64,000 nt of DNA from Ruminococcus flavefaciens (GTDB lineage: Bacteria; Bacillota; Clostridia; Oscillospirales; Ruminococcaceae), in assembly GCA_002373775.1 (NCBI GenBank), contig DFJW01000025.1:40398-104397 (forward strand), read 5' to 3'. The notes beneath the pieces are model-generated. The model was not told the origin of the DNA and ran no database searches. It worked only from the letters and a program-made list of their open reading frames with translations. The stretch's first letter is position 1. Each line of letters opens with the position of its first letter. A program made the translations under genes and the position numbers. This document shows positions 14,986 through 23,280 of the stretch, in pieces.

Positions 14986-15690
14986 TTAAACATATCGTGC
15001 GTTAGCTTTGATATGTTCGAAATACATTTGCCTGAGCTGTGCTGACTTGCGGCGTGCTACCGGCACTTCGTCCTTCATATAGCTCATGGTTACAGTGTTT
15101 TTACCGATAGCGGAGATATGCCTGAGAGCAACGGCGAATGACTTGTGGACCTGAAAAAAGTCGTTCTCGTTTATTTCGCTCATCCAGTGCTTCAGCGGCA
15201 TCTGGGTGCATATCACATCGTTTTTGGTGTGGATATAGGTACCGTCTCCGAAGGCTTCGAAGCAGATGATGTCTTCGGTATTTACCATGATGATATTTCC
15301 CTGGGACTTTACAGCAAGCTTCTGGTTTTTTGAAATATCTGCTTTAGCCTCTTCAAAAGCTTCTATCAGCTTTGCATTGTCTATCGGTTTTTCAATGAAT
15401 CTGAACGCACGGACCTTAAAAGCTTCCTGCATGAATTCAGTATGGCTGGTGAGAAAGATGATAAAAGCGTTCTCACCGGCTGAACGTATTTTCTTGGCGG
15501 CTTCCATGCCGCTTATCCCGGGCATTTCAATGTCGAGAAAATAAATGTCGTAAAATTTGCCTGAAACGATAAGATCATTTCCTGAACTGTATTCATCTGT
15601 TTCGATATCTCTGTCAAATGCCGCAAGCTGTCGGCTGATCTGTTTTCTGATCGTTTCATCATCGTCGCATAATGCTATTTTTAAACGCAA
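14986..15690 (-). CDS. LytTR-family response regulator
   Basis: 234 residues from a TTG at 15690, chosen because GGGGAG lies 8 nt upstream; a GTG at 15699 is in frame but abuts the SD. The receiver domain has the acidic pocket CDDDE (9-12), phosphoacceptor D53 in FLDIEMPG, and the K of EKPI. The LytTR DNA-binding domain occupies about 130-228 (VNTEDIICFEAFGD, QVHKSFAVALRHISAI). Members bind pairs of about 9-bp direct repeats two turns apart, and exactly such a pair lies upstream of the micromolecule promoter at 13598. It should be phosphorylated by the kinase encoded next. Confidence 0.9.
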   Translation of the reverse strand: MRLKIALCDDDETIRKQISRQLAAFDRDIETDEYSSGNDLIVSGKFYDIYFLDIEMPGISGMEAAKKIRSAGENAFIIFLTSHTEFMQEAFKVRAFRFIEKPIDNAKLIEAFEEAKADISKNQKLAVKSQGNIIMVNTEDIICFEAFGDGTYIHTKNDVICTQMPLKHWMSEINENDFFQVHKSFAVALRHISAIGKNTVTMSYMKDEVPVARRKSAQLRQMYFEHIKANARYV

Positions 15691-15734
15691 GATGCCCACT
15701 CCCCATATAATGAAAATTATAATGACATAAAAAT

Positions 15735-15763
15735 ATTATACCATATAATACGGAAAATAGCAA
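15735..15763 (-). promoter_or_regulatory. promoter of the LytTR regulator/kinase operon
   Basis: On the minus strand, TTGCTA (15758-15763), a 17-bp spacer and TATAAT (15735-15740), about 45 bp before the start. No copy of the 13634-13668 repeats is seen here, so autoregulation is not indicated. Confidence 0.65.
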
Positions 15764-15837
15764 GGAATGAGGGGGAATTTTTTCTTTCAGCATATTTGCG
15801 GATCACACGATCATAGCACGGTGCATATATGTCTTCT

Positions 15838-15883
15838 AAAAAACAGCCGCAGTATAGTTCCTTGAAGGAGACTGCGGCTGTTT
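15838..15883 (-). terminator. terminator of the 659-residue membrane protein gene
   Basis: Perfect 13-bp stem AAACAGCCGCAGT (15841-15853) with ACTGCGGCTGTTT (15871-15883), followed on the minus strand by a T-run. Confidence 0.85.
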
Positions 15884-15889
15884 AAAGAC

Positions 15890-17869
15890 TTATTGTATAT
15901 TGCCCTTTACATAGACGATGTTCATAGACTTGATGCAGTAAGTTCCGTCGCTGCGCTCTGTCAGCTTGAACTCAACTGATTTTGAGACGGTCTTCTCCAT
16001 CCATGAAGGAAGTTCGTCTATATAGTCTACGCTTACAGTGTATTCATTGTTGTTCTTGGTAACGGATTTTATCTCAGGAGAGTAGGTGAATATGATAGGT
16101 TTGAGCTGTACGTTATATGCACCGTCGGAATAATAGAACTTTGCATTTACAGGACCTACCGTAACATGTTCGAAAGGCTGATGATCCGTGCCGAACATTT
16201 CGACTGCCCGTGCTTCTACGTCCATATACGGTATTGATACCGTATCGGTACCGGGATTCACATTGTATTTGGATATCCTGTCCTCATCCATGATGATAGA
16301 CCATATAGCAGCAGTTATCATCTGGTCTGAACTGAGCTCTGAAGGGCTGTTGAAGGACTCTATGTCCATAATTACAGCAGGGTAGATGATATCGCTGAAA
16401 CCGTCTTTTTTCACTTCACCGGATGTGAAACTGCGGAAAAGTTTCACACCTTTGAAGGCAACGGTGATGATACCAATTACAGCAAAAACCGAGAATACTA
16501 CGCCGAGGATAGTATGTATGCGCTTTCTCGGCTTCTTTTCTTTTCTGGCTTTTACATCAGATTCTGTATGTTCATGACGTTCTTCTATGATAGATGCTGG
16601 ATCTTCATCAAGTATAGCCCGGAAAGTCGATACCTTTTCAGCAGGCTCTGCCGTTTCGGGTTCAGGGGATACAGCTTCTTCTGTTTCCTTTGCAGGCTTT
16701 TCCGGCTGCTCTGCCGGTTCTTCCGTGCGCGGCTTTTCGATATCAGCAATGGCGTTTGCAGCATCTTCTCTTATGCCGTCTATAAGGCTGCCTACTGCAT
16801 CTGAGTCTTCCTCTTCGGCTTCCGTGAACTCTTCCTCTGCCTGCTCTTCATCATCTTCCGCATCCTCATTTTCGGGGATATCGTCGGAGGATCCTTCATC
16901 AGCGGCAGCTGCCATTGTTTCGCCTTTTATAGCAGCGATAGCAGCATCGAGAAGTTCGTCAGCTGTGGGCTGGTGTTCGGTTTCGGACGTTTCTGTTCCC
17001 GGCTCATCAGTTGTATATCCTTCATCCTGCTCGTCGGCATCAGCATAAAGTGTATCGCTTTCGGCAGCTTCATAGGCGTATTCCGGGATGTCAGCAGCAG
17101 CTTCCGGGATGTCATCGCTGAATGATTCGAGGGTATCTTCCTCTTCGTCAGCGGTATCGTCATCCTTTTCTTCCGGCGGTATCTCATCCTCGGCTGCTTT
17201 GAGCTCTTCAGCGGCTTTCCGGCGGAACTTGGAAAAGAATCCGCCTTTTGACTTTTCTTCGGTTTCAGGTATCTTCTCAATATCCTCTTCCGGGATGAGT
17301 ACCGGTACCGTTGTTTCTTCCGGAACAGCCGTCAATTGCTCTTCTTCCGGCATCGGGATTTCATCTGCGGCAGTATCTACAGGAGCCAGCGGAACGACCG
17401 GCGGCGCAAATTCAGGGGATGTATTCCCGGGTGCATGATAGGGGATGAATGTATCGGCAGGCGGAGTCAGAGCAGCTGCTTTTTCAGCAGCAGCGCGCTG
17501 GCTTTCCAGACGCATCTTCTCCAGTTCCTGCTGGCGGATGGCTTCGTAATCCGGAAGTTCTGCTGAAATAACGATACGTTTGCTCTTTGGCAGCGGAGCA
17601 GGTTCCGGTTCAGCAGGAGGCGGAGCAGGAACGACATCTTCAGCCGCTTTCTCCGGTACGTCAGCTGCTGTATTCATTGCTTCTTCAAGAGCAAGTTCAT
17701 TGGCTACTTCCTCTGCCACGCTCGGTCTGCTGTCGATAGTTGTGAGCAGGTCATCCAGAGACATGTCATCATAGACGCTTCTGTGCTGCTGACGCTGAGC
17801 GCTGTGTTCCGGTTCACTGTTGTTTTTCAGACTGTTCAGCATATCGCTGAGATCTTTTCTGATAGCCAT
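15890..17869 (-). CDS. hypothetical single-pass membrane protein with long acidic cytoplasmic region
   Basis: 659 residues. Residues 1 to about 450 are low-complexity and very rich in Glu, Asp, Ala and Pro, with no catalytic motif. A basic stretch (KARKEKKPRKR) leads into one transmembrane helix (IHTILGVVFSVFAVIGIITVAF, about 460-481). An outer domain of about 170 residues follows, with Phe/Tyr-rich strands. The basic residues before the helix predict a cytoplasmic N-terminus. Function unknown; an envelope or division-associated scaffold is conceivable but unsupported. SD GGAGG is 5 nt before the ATG at 17869; the open frame starts 12 nt earlier. It follows the methyltransferase gene by 16 bp, probably in one operon. 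Confidence 0.75.
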   Translation of the reverse strand: MAIRKDLSDMLNSLKNNSEPEHSAQRQQHRSVYDDMSLDDLLTTIDSRPSVAEEVANELALEEAMNTAADVPEKAAEDVVPAPPPAEPEPAPLPKSKRIVISAELPDYEAIRQQELEKMRLESQRAAAEKAAALTPPADTFIPYHAPGNTSPEFAPPVVPLAPVDTAADEIPMPEEEQLTAVPEETTVPVLIPEEDIEKIPETEEKSKGGFFSKFRRKAAEELKAAEDEIPPEEKDDDTADEEEDTLESFSDDIPEAAADIPEYAYEAAESDTLYADADEQDEGYTTDEPGTETSETEHQPTADELLDAAIAAIKGETMAAAADEGSSDDIPENEDAEDDEEQAEEEFTEAEEEDSDAVGSLIDGIREDAANAIADIEKPRTEEPAEQPEKPAKETEEAVSPEPETAEPAEKVSTFRAILDEDPASIIEERHEHTESDVKARKEKKPRKRIHTILGVVFSVFAVIGIITVAFKGVKLFRSFTSGEVKKDGFSDIIYPAVIMDIESFNSPSELSSDQMITAAIWSIIMDEDRISKYNVNPGTDTVSIPYMDVEARAVEMFGTDHQPFEHVTVGPVNAKFYYSDGAYNVQLKPIIFTYSPEIKSVTKNNNEYTVSVDYIDELPSWMEKTVSKSVEFKLTERSDGTYCIKSMNIVYVKGNIQ

Positions 17870-17885
17870 TTTAGCCTCCAAAAAG

Positions 17886-18677
17886 TTATTGATCGTTCCC
17901 TGTTGAAGCCGGGAAAGGCTTTTGTGCTGCTATCATGAAGCGGTGGATGTTTCCGCTTATGCAGCCTTTCTGTTGTATCACATGTTCTGCGGCGATCAGT
18001 CTGTCAAAGCACTTTTCGACTGAGAAGCCGCAGAACTCCCATTCGATTATATGTGCGAACCATACCAGAGCGCCTGTATCCGTAAAGCTTACAGGGCGGT
18101 ATGCCTCTCCGCTTTCAAGTATCCTGAATCCGGCGTTCCTGAAATTATCCAGTTCAGGCGCGAGACTGTGACCGGGAAATCTCTTTTCTGCATGTGGGAG
18201 AAGGAATTCCACCAGTTCGCGGTCATTGTTCTCGCCGACCTGCTGAGTCACGAAGATACCGCCCGGTCTCAGAACGCGGAAAAGCTCTTCTGCATCGTAT
18301 TTCCCGTGTCTGTTGGTGATAATGTCGAAATATCCGTCCGGAAAAGGCATGGCGGAATAATCGGTCATTTCGCGTATATCTATCCCGAGAGAGCCGAGGC
18401 GTTCCCGGCAGAGTTCGACATTCGGCGGAAAGCCTTCCGCAGCGGAAGTGAGCTCATGCGGATGACCGAGTGAGAGCAGATACTCTCCTCCTCCTGTGTC
18501 GATATCAAGAAGTCTGTGAGAACTGCGGAGGTAACGCTTTATCACCTCGGTCAGATCCCACGGCAGACGGTCTTCTCCGGAAATGAAACGTCCGTCTATA
18601 TGGCTGAAGTCCCAGCCGGAGATATGAGCTGCATTTTCTTCCGAAAGCCAGTATTCTTTTAATTCATTTATATTCAT
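17886..18677 (-). CDS. class I SAM-dependent methyltransferase
   Basis: 263 residues. The SAM-binding motif I is LLDIDTGGGEYLLSLG (about 53-68), with acidic motif II and the post-motif FDIITNRHGKYD. The FRVLRPGGIFVTQQVG segment is typical of Rossmann methyltransferases such as the UbiE/YcgJ group. The substrate cannot be read from sequence. SD AAGGAG precedes the ATG. It appears to be the first gene of a two-gene unit with the membrane protein downstream. Confidence 0.85.
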   Translation of the reverse strand: MNINELKEYWLSEENAAHISGWDFSHIDGRFISGEDRLPWDLTEVIKRYLRSSHRLLDIDTGGGEYLLSLGHPHELTSAAEGFPPNVELCRERLGSLGIDIREMTDYSAMPFPDGYFDIITNRHGKYDAEELFRVLRPGGIFVTQQVGENNDRELVEFLLPHAEKRFPGHSLAPELDNFRNAGFRILESGEAYRPVSFTDTGALVWFAHIIEWEFCGFSVEKCFDRLIAAEHVIQQKGCISGNIHRFMIAAQKPFPASTGNDQ

Positions 18678-18716
18678 TATAACTGCTCCTTATCAAGTGT
18701 TTAGCATTACTTTTGA

Positions 18717-18781
18717 GGTGCAGCCTTCTGACAGCATTATATCAAGCCCGGCGAGGTCTGCTGTCAGACCATGACTGCACC
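18717..18781. repeat. long two-part stem-loop downstream of proA
   Basis: Outer arms GGTGCAG (18717-18723) and CTGCACC (18775-18781). Inner arms TCTGACAGCA (18727-18736) and TGCTGTCAGA (18759-18768). The loop is 22 nt. There is no T-run on either side. It may be a proA transcript end or a leader element for the methyltransferase unit. Confidence 0.6.
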
Positions 18782-18818
18782 GGGCAGTTATATCGTTTGT
18801 TCACCATAAACGTTCTGG

Positions 18819-20063
18819 TTATCTTATCTGACCGTTTCCGTTGATAAGATACTTTATAGTTGTGAGCTCACGCAGTCCCATAGGACCTCTTGCGTGGAGT
18901 TTCTGAGTTGATATGCCGATCTCTGCGCCGTATCCGAATTCTCCGCCGTCGGTGAATCTTGTGGAAGCGTTCACATATACAGCAGCAGCGTCAACTTCTT
19001 TCTGGAACTTTGCCGCATTCGCGAGAGAGCTTGTAACGATGCACTCTGAGTGACGTGTGCTGTACTTTCTGATGTGGGCGATAGCCTCGTCGATGTCATC
19101 AACGACCTTCACAGCGATAATGAAATCGTTGAACTCGGTAGCGTATTCATCCTCGGTAGCTTTCTCAATGCCGTCGAGTATTGCCATTGTCCTTTCGCAG
19201 CCGTATATCTTGACATTGTGGGACTTGAAGCGCTCAGCGATCATGGGAAGTATCTTATCAGCGCAGTCCTTGTGGATGAGCAGGCTCTCTATGGCGTTGC
19301 ATACTGAAGGACGCTGAGTCTTGGCGTTGTCTGTGATGTTTACAGCCATTTCCGGATCTGCTGATGCGTCTATGTATACATGGCAGTTGCCTGCGCCTGT
19401 TTCGATGACCGGCACAGTAGCATTTCTGACAACAGCCTGTATCAGATTTGCGCTTCCTCTCGGGATGAGAACATCAACATAGCCGTTGAGCTTCATCAGT
19501 TCTGTAGTAGTCTCGCGGGAAGTATCCTCTACCACCTGTACCACATCTGCCGGAAGTCCGGCATTAGCTATGGCTTCTCTCATTATCTTTCCGAGGCAGA
19601 CATTTGAGTTGATAGCTTCTTTTCCGCCCTTGAGTATAACGACGTTTCCTGCTTTAAGGCAGAGAGCAGCGGCGTCCACAGTAACGTTGGGACGGGATTC
19701 ATAGATTATGCCGATAACTCCGAGAGGAGTGCGTGTTTTGAGTATAGTAAGACCGTTGGGACGTGTGAAGCCTTCGATGACTTCGCCGATAGGATCGTTC
19801 ATGGCGATGAGTTCATCTATGCCCTTAGCCATTCCCATGATGCGGTCTTCGTTCAGTCTGAGACGGTCCTGCTTGGATTCAGACATGCCGTTTGCAGCGG
19901 CAGCGTCGAGATCCTTCTGGTTCTCAGAGATTATGAGTTCCTTGTTTGCTATGAGCGCCTTTGCGATAGCAGCCAGCGCGTTGTTCTTTACGAGCGTGGA
20001 AGCCGAAGCAGCTGCTGATTCGGCTGCCTTTGCCCTTATGCCCAGTTCTTCTGTATAACTCAT
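18819..20063 (-). CDS. proA: gamma-glutamyl phosphate reductase
   Basis: 414 residues from the ATG at 20063 (SD AGAGGTGA 5 nt upstream; a GTG 9 bases earlier overlaps the proB stop). It reduces gamma-glutamyl phosphate to glutamate semialdehyde with NADPH, the second step of proline synthesis. Conserved segments include LGVIGIIYESRPNVTVDAAALCLKAGN, the catalytic-Cys region RPSVCNAIESLL, and FTDGGEFGYGAEIGIST near the end. It sits 5 nt after proB in the usual proBA order. Length is standard. Confidence 0.97.
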   Translation of the reverse strand: MSYTEELGIRAKAAESAAASASTLVKNNALAAIAKALIANKELIISENQKDLDAAAANGMSESKQDRLRLNEDRIMGMAKGIDELIAMNDPIGEVIEGFTRPNGLTILKTRTPLGVIGIIYESRPNVTVDAAALCLKAGNVVILKGGKEAINSNVCLGKIMREAIANAGLPADVVQVVEDTSRETTTELMKLNGYVDVLIPRGSANLIQAVVRNATVPVIETGAGNCHVYIDASADPEMAVNITDNAKTQRPSVCNAIESLLIHKDCADKILPMIAERFKSHNVKIYGCERTMAILDGIEKATEDEYATEFNDFIIAVKVVDDIDEAIAHIRKYSTRHSECIVTSSLANAAKFQKEVDAAAVYVNASTRFTDGGEFGYGAEIGISTQKLHARGPMGLRELTTIKYLINGNGQIR

Positions 20064-20068
20064 ACAAT

Positions 20069-20863
20069 TCACCTCTTGGCTAAAAATATAGTTCCTATCT
20101 CCTTGTCCTCAAAGAGATCGTATAGTTTTTCCGGATCGCGTCCGTTCATTATTACCATGTCGATGCCGGCGTTAGTGGCGATCTTTGCGGCGGTTATCTT
20201 AGTTGACATTCCGCCTGTTCCGAGACTTGAACCTGCGCCGCCAGCCATTTCTTCGATCTCCGGAGTTACCTCTTCTACCACTGTTATCGGCTTTGCTTCC
20301 GGATTGGAATGAGGATCGTCGTCGTAGAGACCGTCGATATCCGAGAGTATCAGCAGCAGATCAGCGCCGGAAAGATCGGCAACGAGAGCCGAGAGGGAAT
20401 CGTTCTCTCCAATCTCCAGCTCAAGTTCATCTATAGCTATGGTATCGTTTTCGTTTACTATCGGGATAACGCCCATTCCCACGAGGCTCTCAACGGTATT
20501 CTTGAAGTTCTCGCAGTGGTTGGGATTGTTGATGATAGTTTTGGTCAGGAGAATCTGACCTACAGTAACGCTGTACTTTGCGAACATATCGTCATAAACG
20601 TGCATGAGTTCGCATTGTCCGATAGCAGCTACAGCCTGTTTCATCTTGGTGTCCTTTGGCTTTTCCGGCAGACCGAGTTTGCCTGCACCGAGACCGACAG
20701 CGCCGGATGACACCATTATTATCTCGCGTCCTGCATTATGAAGATCGGATATGACACGCACCAGATTGGTCATCCTTCTGATATTGAGCTTGCCTGTCTT
20801 GTGGGCGAGGGTAGAAGTTCCGAGCTTTATAACGATACGCTTTTTAGTGGAAATATTTCTCAT
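20069..20863 (-). CDS. proB: glutamate 5-kinase, short form without PUA domain
   Basis: 264 residues. It phosphorylates glutamate to gamma-glutamyl phosphate. The amino-acid-kinase fold begins RIVIKLGTSTL and includes VSSGAVGLGAGKLGL, PIVNENDTIAIDE and the ATP site GTGGMSTKITAAKIA. E. coli-type enzymes carry about 100 further residues as a PUA domain; this one ends after the kinase domain, a form known in several bacteria. The SD AAGGAT is about 10 nt upstream of the ATG. It is followed closely by proA, and preceded by the hydroxyacid dehydrogenase gene 12 bp upstream. Confidence 0.96.
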   Translation of the reverse strand: MRNISTKKRIVIKLGTSTLAHKTGKLNIRRMTNLVRVISDLHNAGREIIMVSSGAVGLGAGKLGLPEKPKDTKMKQAVAAIGQCELMHVYDDMFAKYSVTVGQILLTKTIINNPNHCENFKNTVESLVGMGVIPIVNENDTIAIDELELEIGENDSLSALVADLSGADLLLILSDIDGLYDDDPHSNPEAKPITVVEEVTPEIEEMAGGAGSSLGTGGMSTKITAAKIATNAGIDMVIMNGRDPEKLYDLFEDKEIGTIFLAKR

Positions 20864-20875
20864 TGCTAAACATCC

Positions 20876-21826
20876 TTAGTTTACTTTATTTTGCGGCGAA
20901 CCGCTGAGCCATGCCCTTATATTGCCGCAAACTATCCCGAGGAGACGTCTGCGTGTCTCAAGAGCAGCCCATGCTGTATGCGGAGTTATGAAGCAGTTTG
21001 GCAGCCCTTTCAGCGGAGTGTCCGGCGACATAGGCTCCTTTTCAAGAACGTCTGCATATGCACACGCAAGCTTTCCTGATGAGAGTGCATATGCGAGGTC
21101 ACGCTCATTCACTACTCCGCCTCTTGAAGTATTTATCAGCATGGCGGAGGGCTTCATGTGCGAGAGCAGTTCAGCGTTTACCATGCCCTTTGTCTGGTCA
21201 GTAAGCGGACAATGGAAAGTGATGACATCCGCTTTTTCGGCAGCCTCAAAAAGACTTGCAGTTTCATATGGGCAGTTCTGAGGCTCGGTACGGGTATTCA
21301 CAACGATGTTCATCCCGAATGCACTGCCTATCTCTGCGACTTTTCTGCCTATCGAACCGAAACCGACGACTGCAAGGGTTTTGCCTGCGAGTTCAGCAGT
21401 GGGTATGGGAAAGTATGAAAAGGCAGGGGAACGTTCCCACTCGCCGTTTCTTACCGCGGTATCATAATCGCGTATACGGCTGAAATGATCGAGGATATAA
21501 GCGAAAGTCTGCTGTGCCACGGCGTTTGTGGAATACTGACCGGCATTGCATACCGGAATACCTTTCTGAGCAGCATAAGCGATATCCACGTTATTGAATC
21601 CGGTGGCGAACAGACCTATGTATTTTATATTCGGGCAGGCGTCCATAACTTCTTTGGTTATCAGCACCTTGTTGCAGAGCACGATTTCTGCGCCGCCTAT
21701 ATTCTCTGCGGTCTCATCAGCTGAAGTGAAGGGGATGATGTGGACTTCGCCGAGAGCGTCGAGCTCATCGGTCGGGATGTCACCATTCACGCTGACTGTA
21801 TGCCAATCGAGGACAGCTATTTTCAC
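20876..21826 (-). CDS. D-2-hydroxyacid dehydrogenase (glycerate dehydrogenase-like)
   Basis: 316 residues. NAD-dependent 2-hydroxyacid dehydrogenase fold: substrate domain at both ends and Rossmann motif VGFGSIGRKVAEIG (about 149-162). The catalytic triad is visible as Arg in LINTSRGGVV, Glu in LEKEPM and His in ITPHTAWA. The closest style is hydroxypyruvate/glycerate dehydrogenase. It overlaps the upstream small membrane protein gene by 4 bp (ATGA) and leads into proB, so it belongs to a four-gene minus-strand unit. The link to proline synthesis is unclear. Confidence 0.9.
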   Translation of the reverse strand: MKIAVLDWHTVSVNGDIPTDELDALGEVHIIPFTSADETAENIGGAEIVLCNKVLITKEVMDACPNIKYIGLFATGFNNVDIAYAAQKGIPVCNAGQYSTNAVAQQTFAYILDHFSRIRDYDTAVRNGEWERSPAFSYFPIPTAELAGKTLAVVGFGSIGRKVAEIGSAFGMNIVVNTRTEPQNCPYETASLFEAAEKADVITFHCPLTDQTKGMVNAELLSHMKPSAMLINTSRGGVVNERDLAYALSSGKLACAYADVLEKEPMSPDTPLKGLPNCFITPHTAWAALETRRRLLGIVCGNIRAWLSGSPQNKVN

Positions 21827-22176
21827 TCTGCATCCTCCTTGCCTTCTTCCTCAGAGCTTTCAGCTGCTGAAGTTTCTGCCGGTTTTTCCTTGAATATGAA
21901 AGATGTAACGAGTGCGGCGATGAGCAGTAACACTTCGATTATTCCGACTGCATAGTATACAGTCTTGCTGTCGGACAGCCATACACCGAGGGATACAAGC
22001 ATGTTCAGAGCCATGATGAGCTGATAAGGCCGCTTGTGTGTGGTGAAACGGAACGCGAAGAAGACTATGCCAATGAGGGCGAATGTCAGATGAAGTCCGA
22101 ATGGGAACGGAAAGAGTTCTGCGTTCTGAGAACCTGTTGAAAGTGCCATAGCGAATGAATTAGCAGCAATATCCAT
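21823..22176 (-). CDS. small hypothetical membrane protein
   Basis: 117 residues with three predicted membrane helices (about 28-45, 52-68 and 75-92) and an acidic C-terminal tail (SSEEEGKEDAE). I recognise no family. GGAG is 6 nt before the ATG. It is the first gene of the unit ending in proBA and overlaps the dehydrogenase by 4 bp. Confidence 0.7.
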   Translation of the reverse strand: MDIAANSFAMALSTGSQNAELFPFPFGLHLTFALIGIVFFAFRFTTHKRPYQLIMALNMLVSLGVWLSDSKTVYYAVGIIEVLLLIAALVTSFIFKEKPAETSAAESSEEEGKEDAE

Positions 22177-22353
22177 ATATACTCCAAGACCGTAGCAACG
22201 GGACTGTTCTTGAACGGCGGACAGCCAAGCCGGAATTTTTGTTTCTGGAGAGACCTCCGAAAAAGTTCGCTTTTTTTAGTATAACATAAAGCTGGGAAAA
22301 TTTCAACATATTTTGAAAAAATAATTAAGGAAGGCGCCGGCGGCAGGCATGTA

Positions 22354-22380
22354 ACCATTTCACAGCCGTTTCATATAATA
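22354..22380 (+). promoter_or_regulatory. sigma-K-like promoter of dpaAB
   Basis: AC (22354-22355), a 16-bp spacer and CATATAATA (22372-22380). The sigma-K consensus is AC-N16/17-CATAnnnTA. In Bacillus subtilis the orthologous spoVF operon is transcribed by sigma-K in the mother cell. Overlap with a sigma-A-like TATAAT cannot be excluded. Confidence 0.55.
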
Positions 22381-22434
22381 ATACGTCGGAAGAACAATTC
22401 AGAAGCCGCTCGATGCGGCGGAACGGAGGAACGT

Positions 22435-23280
22435 ATGAAACAGGATTTCAGGATACTTACAGCCGGCGGCGATATGCGGATGCTCAGCTGCGCCGGACGG
22501 CTTTCAGAAGACTATATAACAGCCGTGACCGGATTTGACACGGAGCATATACCTGAAAGCATGAAGGCTGAAGGCAGATATGACTGCCTTGTGCTTCCGG
22601 TGATGCCGCTCGACGACAGCGGAGATGTCAGTACTCCATGCTTTTCCGGAAGGCTCACATCCGGAGAACTGGAAAATATGCTCACGCCGGATGCAATGAT
22701 ATTTGCAGGCAGAGTGGATGAAAGACTCATGGAGAAATTTCCCGGACACGATATCATAGATTATATGCTGCGGGAAGAGCTTATGCTGAAAAATGCGATA
22801 CCCACGGCGGAAGGAGCAGTGCAGATAGCGCTGACAGAACTGCCCGTTACTCTCAGCGGACTTAAAGTTCTGATCGTAGGTCTCGGCAGGATAGGAACAG
22901 CACTTGCCGGGGTACTCAAAGGCTTCGGAGCTGACATCACTGCGGCGGTCAGAAATGCAAAGGGTGCAGCCAGAGCACGAATACTCGGGATAAAGCCGGT
23001 GTGTATGAAGGATATCGGCACAGAATACGGGCTGGTGTTCAATACTGTTCCGGAACTGGTCATGGGACGCAGTCTGCTGAGCAGGCTTGATCCGGATACT
23101 TTGATAATAGACCTTGCATCCAAGCCGGGAGGCATAGATTTTGATTCTGCATCCGAACTCGGTATGCACGTTATATGGGCGCTGGGACTTCCCGGAAAGA
23201 CGGCGCCCGTTACTGCCGGCGAGATGATAGGCGAGACCATAGCCGGGATACTTTCTGAAAGAGGTGACAGATGTGGATGA
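22435..23280 (+). CDS. dpaA: dipicolinate synthase subunit A
   Basis: 281 residues. With subunit B it converts dihydrodipicolinate-pathway product to dipicolinic acid, the Ca chelator of the spore core. A Rossmann NAD(P)-binding motif LIVGLGRIGTALA lies at about 145-157 after an N-terminal domain. LVFNTVPELVMG and IDLASKPGGIDF are characteristic of DpaA/SpoVFA. SD GGAGGAACGT precedes the ATG, and a sigma-K-like promoter lies 55 bp upstream. It overlaps dpaB by 8 bp. Its presence implies sporulation capacity or a recent sporulating ancestor. Confidence 0.93.
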   Translation: MKQDFRILTAGGDMRMLSCAGRLSEDYITAVTGFDTEHIPESMKAEGRYDCLVLPVMPLDDSGDVSTPCFSGRLTSGELENMLTPDAMIFAGRVDERLMEKFPGHDIIDYMLREELMLKNAIPTAEGAVQIALTELPVTLSGLKVLIVGLGRIGTALAGVLKGFGADITAAVRNAKGAARARILGIKPVCMKDIGTEYGLVFNTVPELVMGRSLLSRLDPDTLIIDLASKPGGIDFDSASELGMHVIWALGLPGKTAPVTAGEMIGETIAGILSERGDRCG

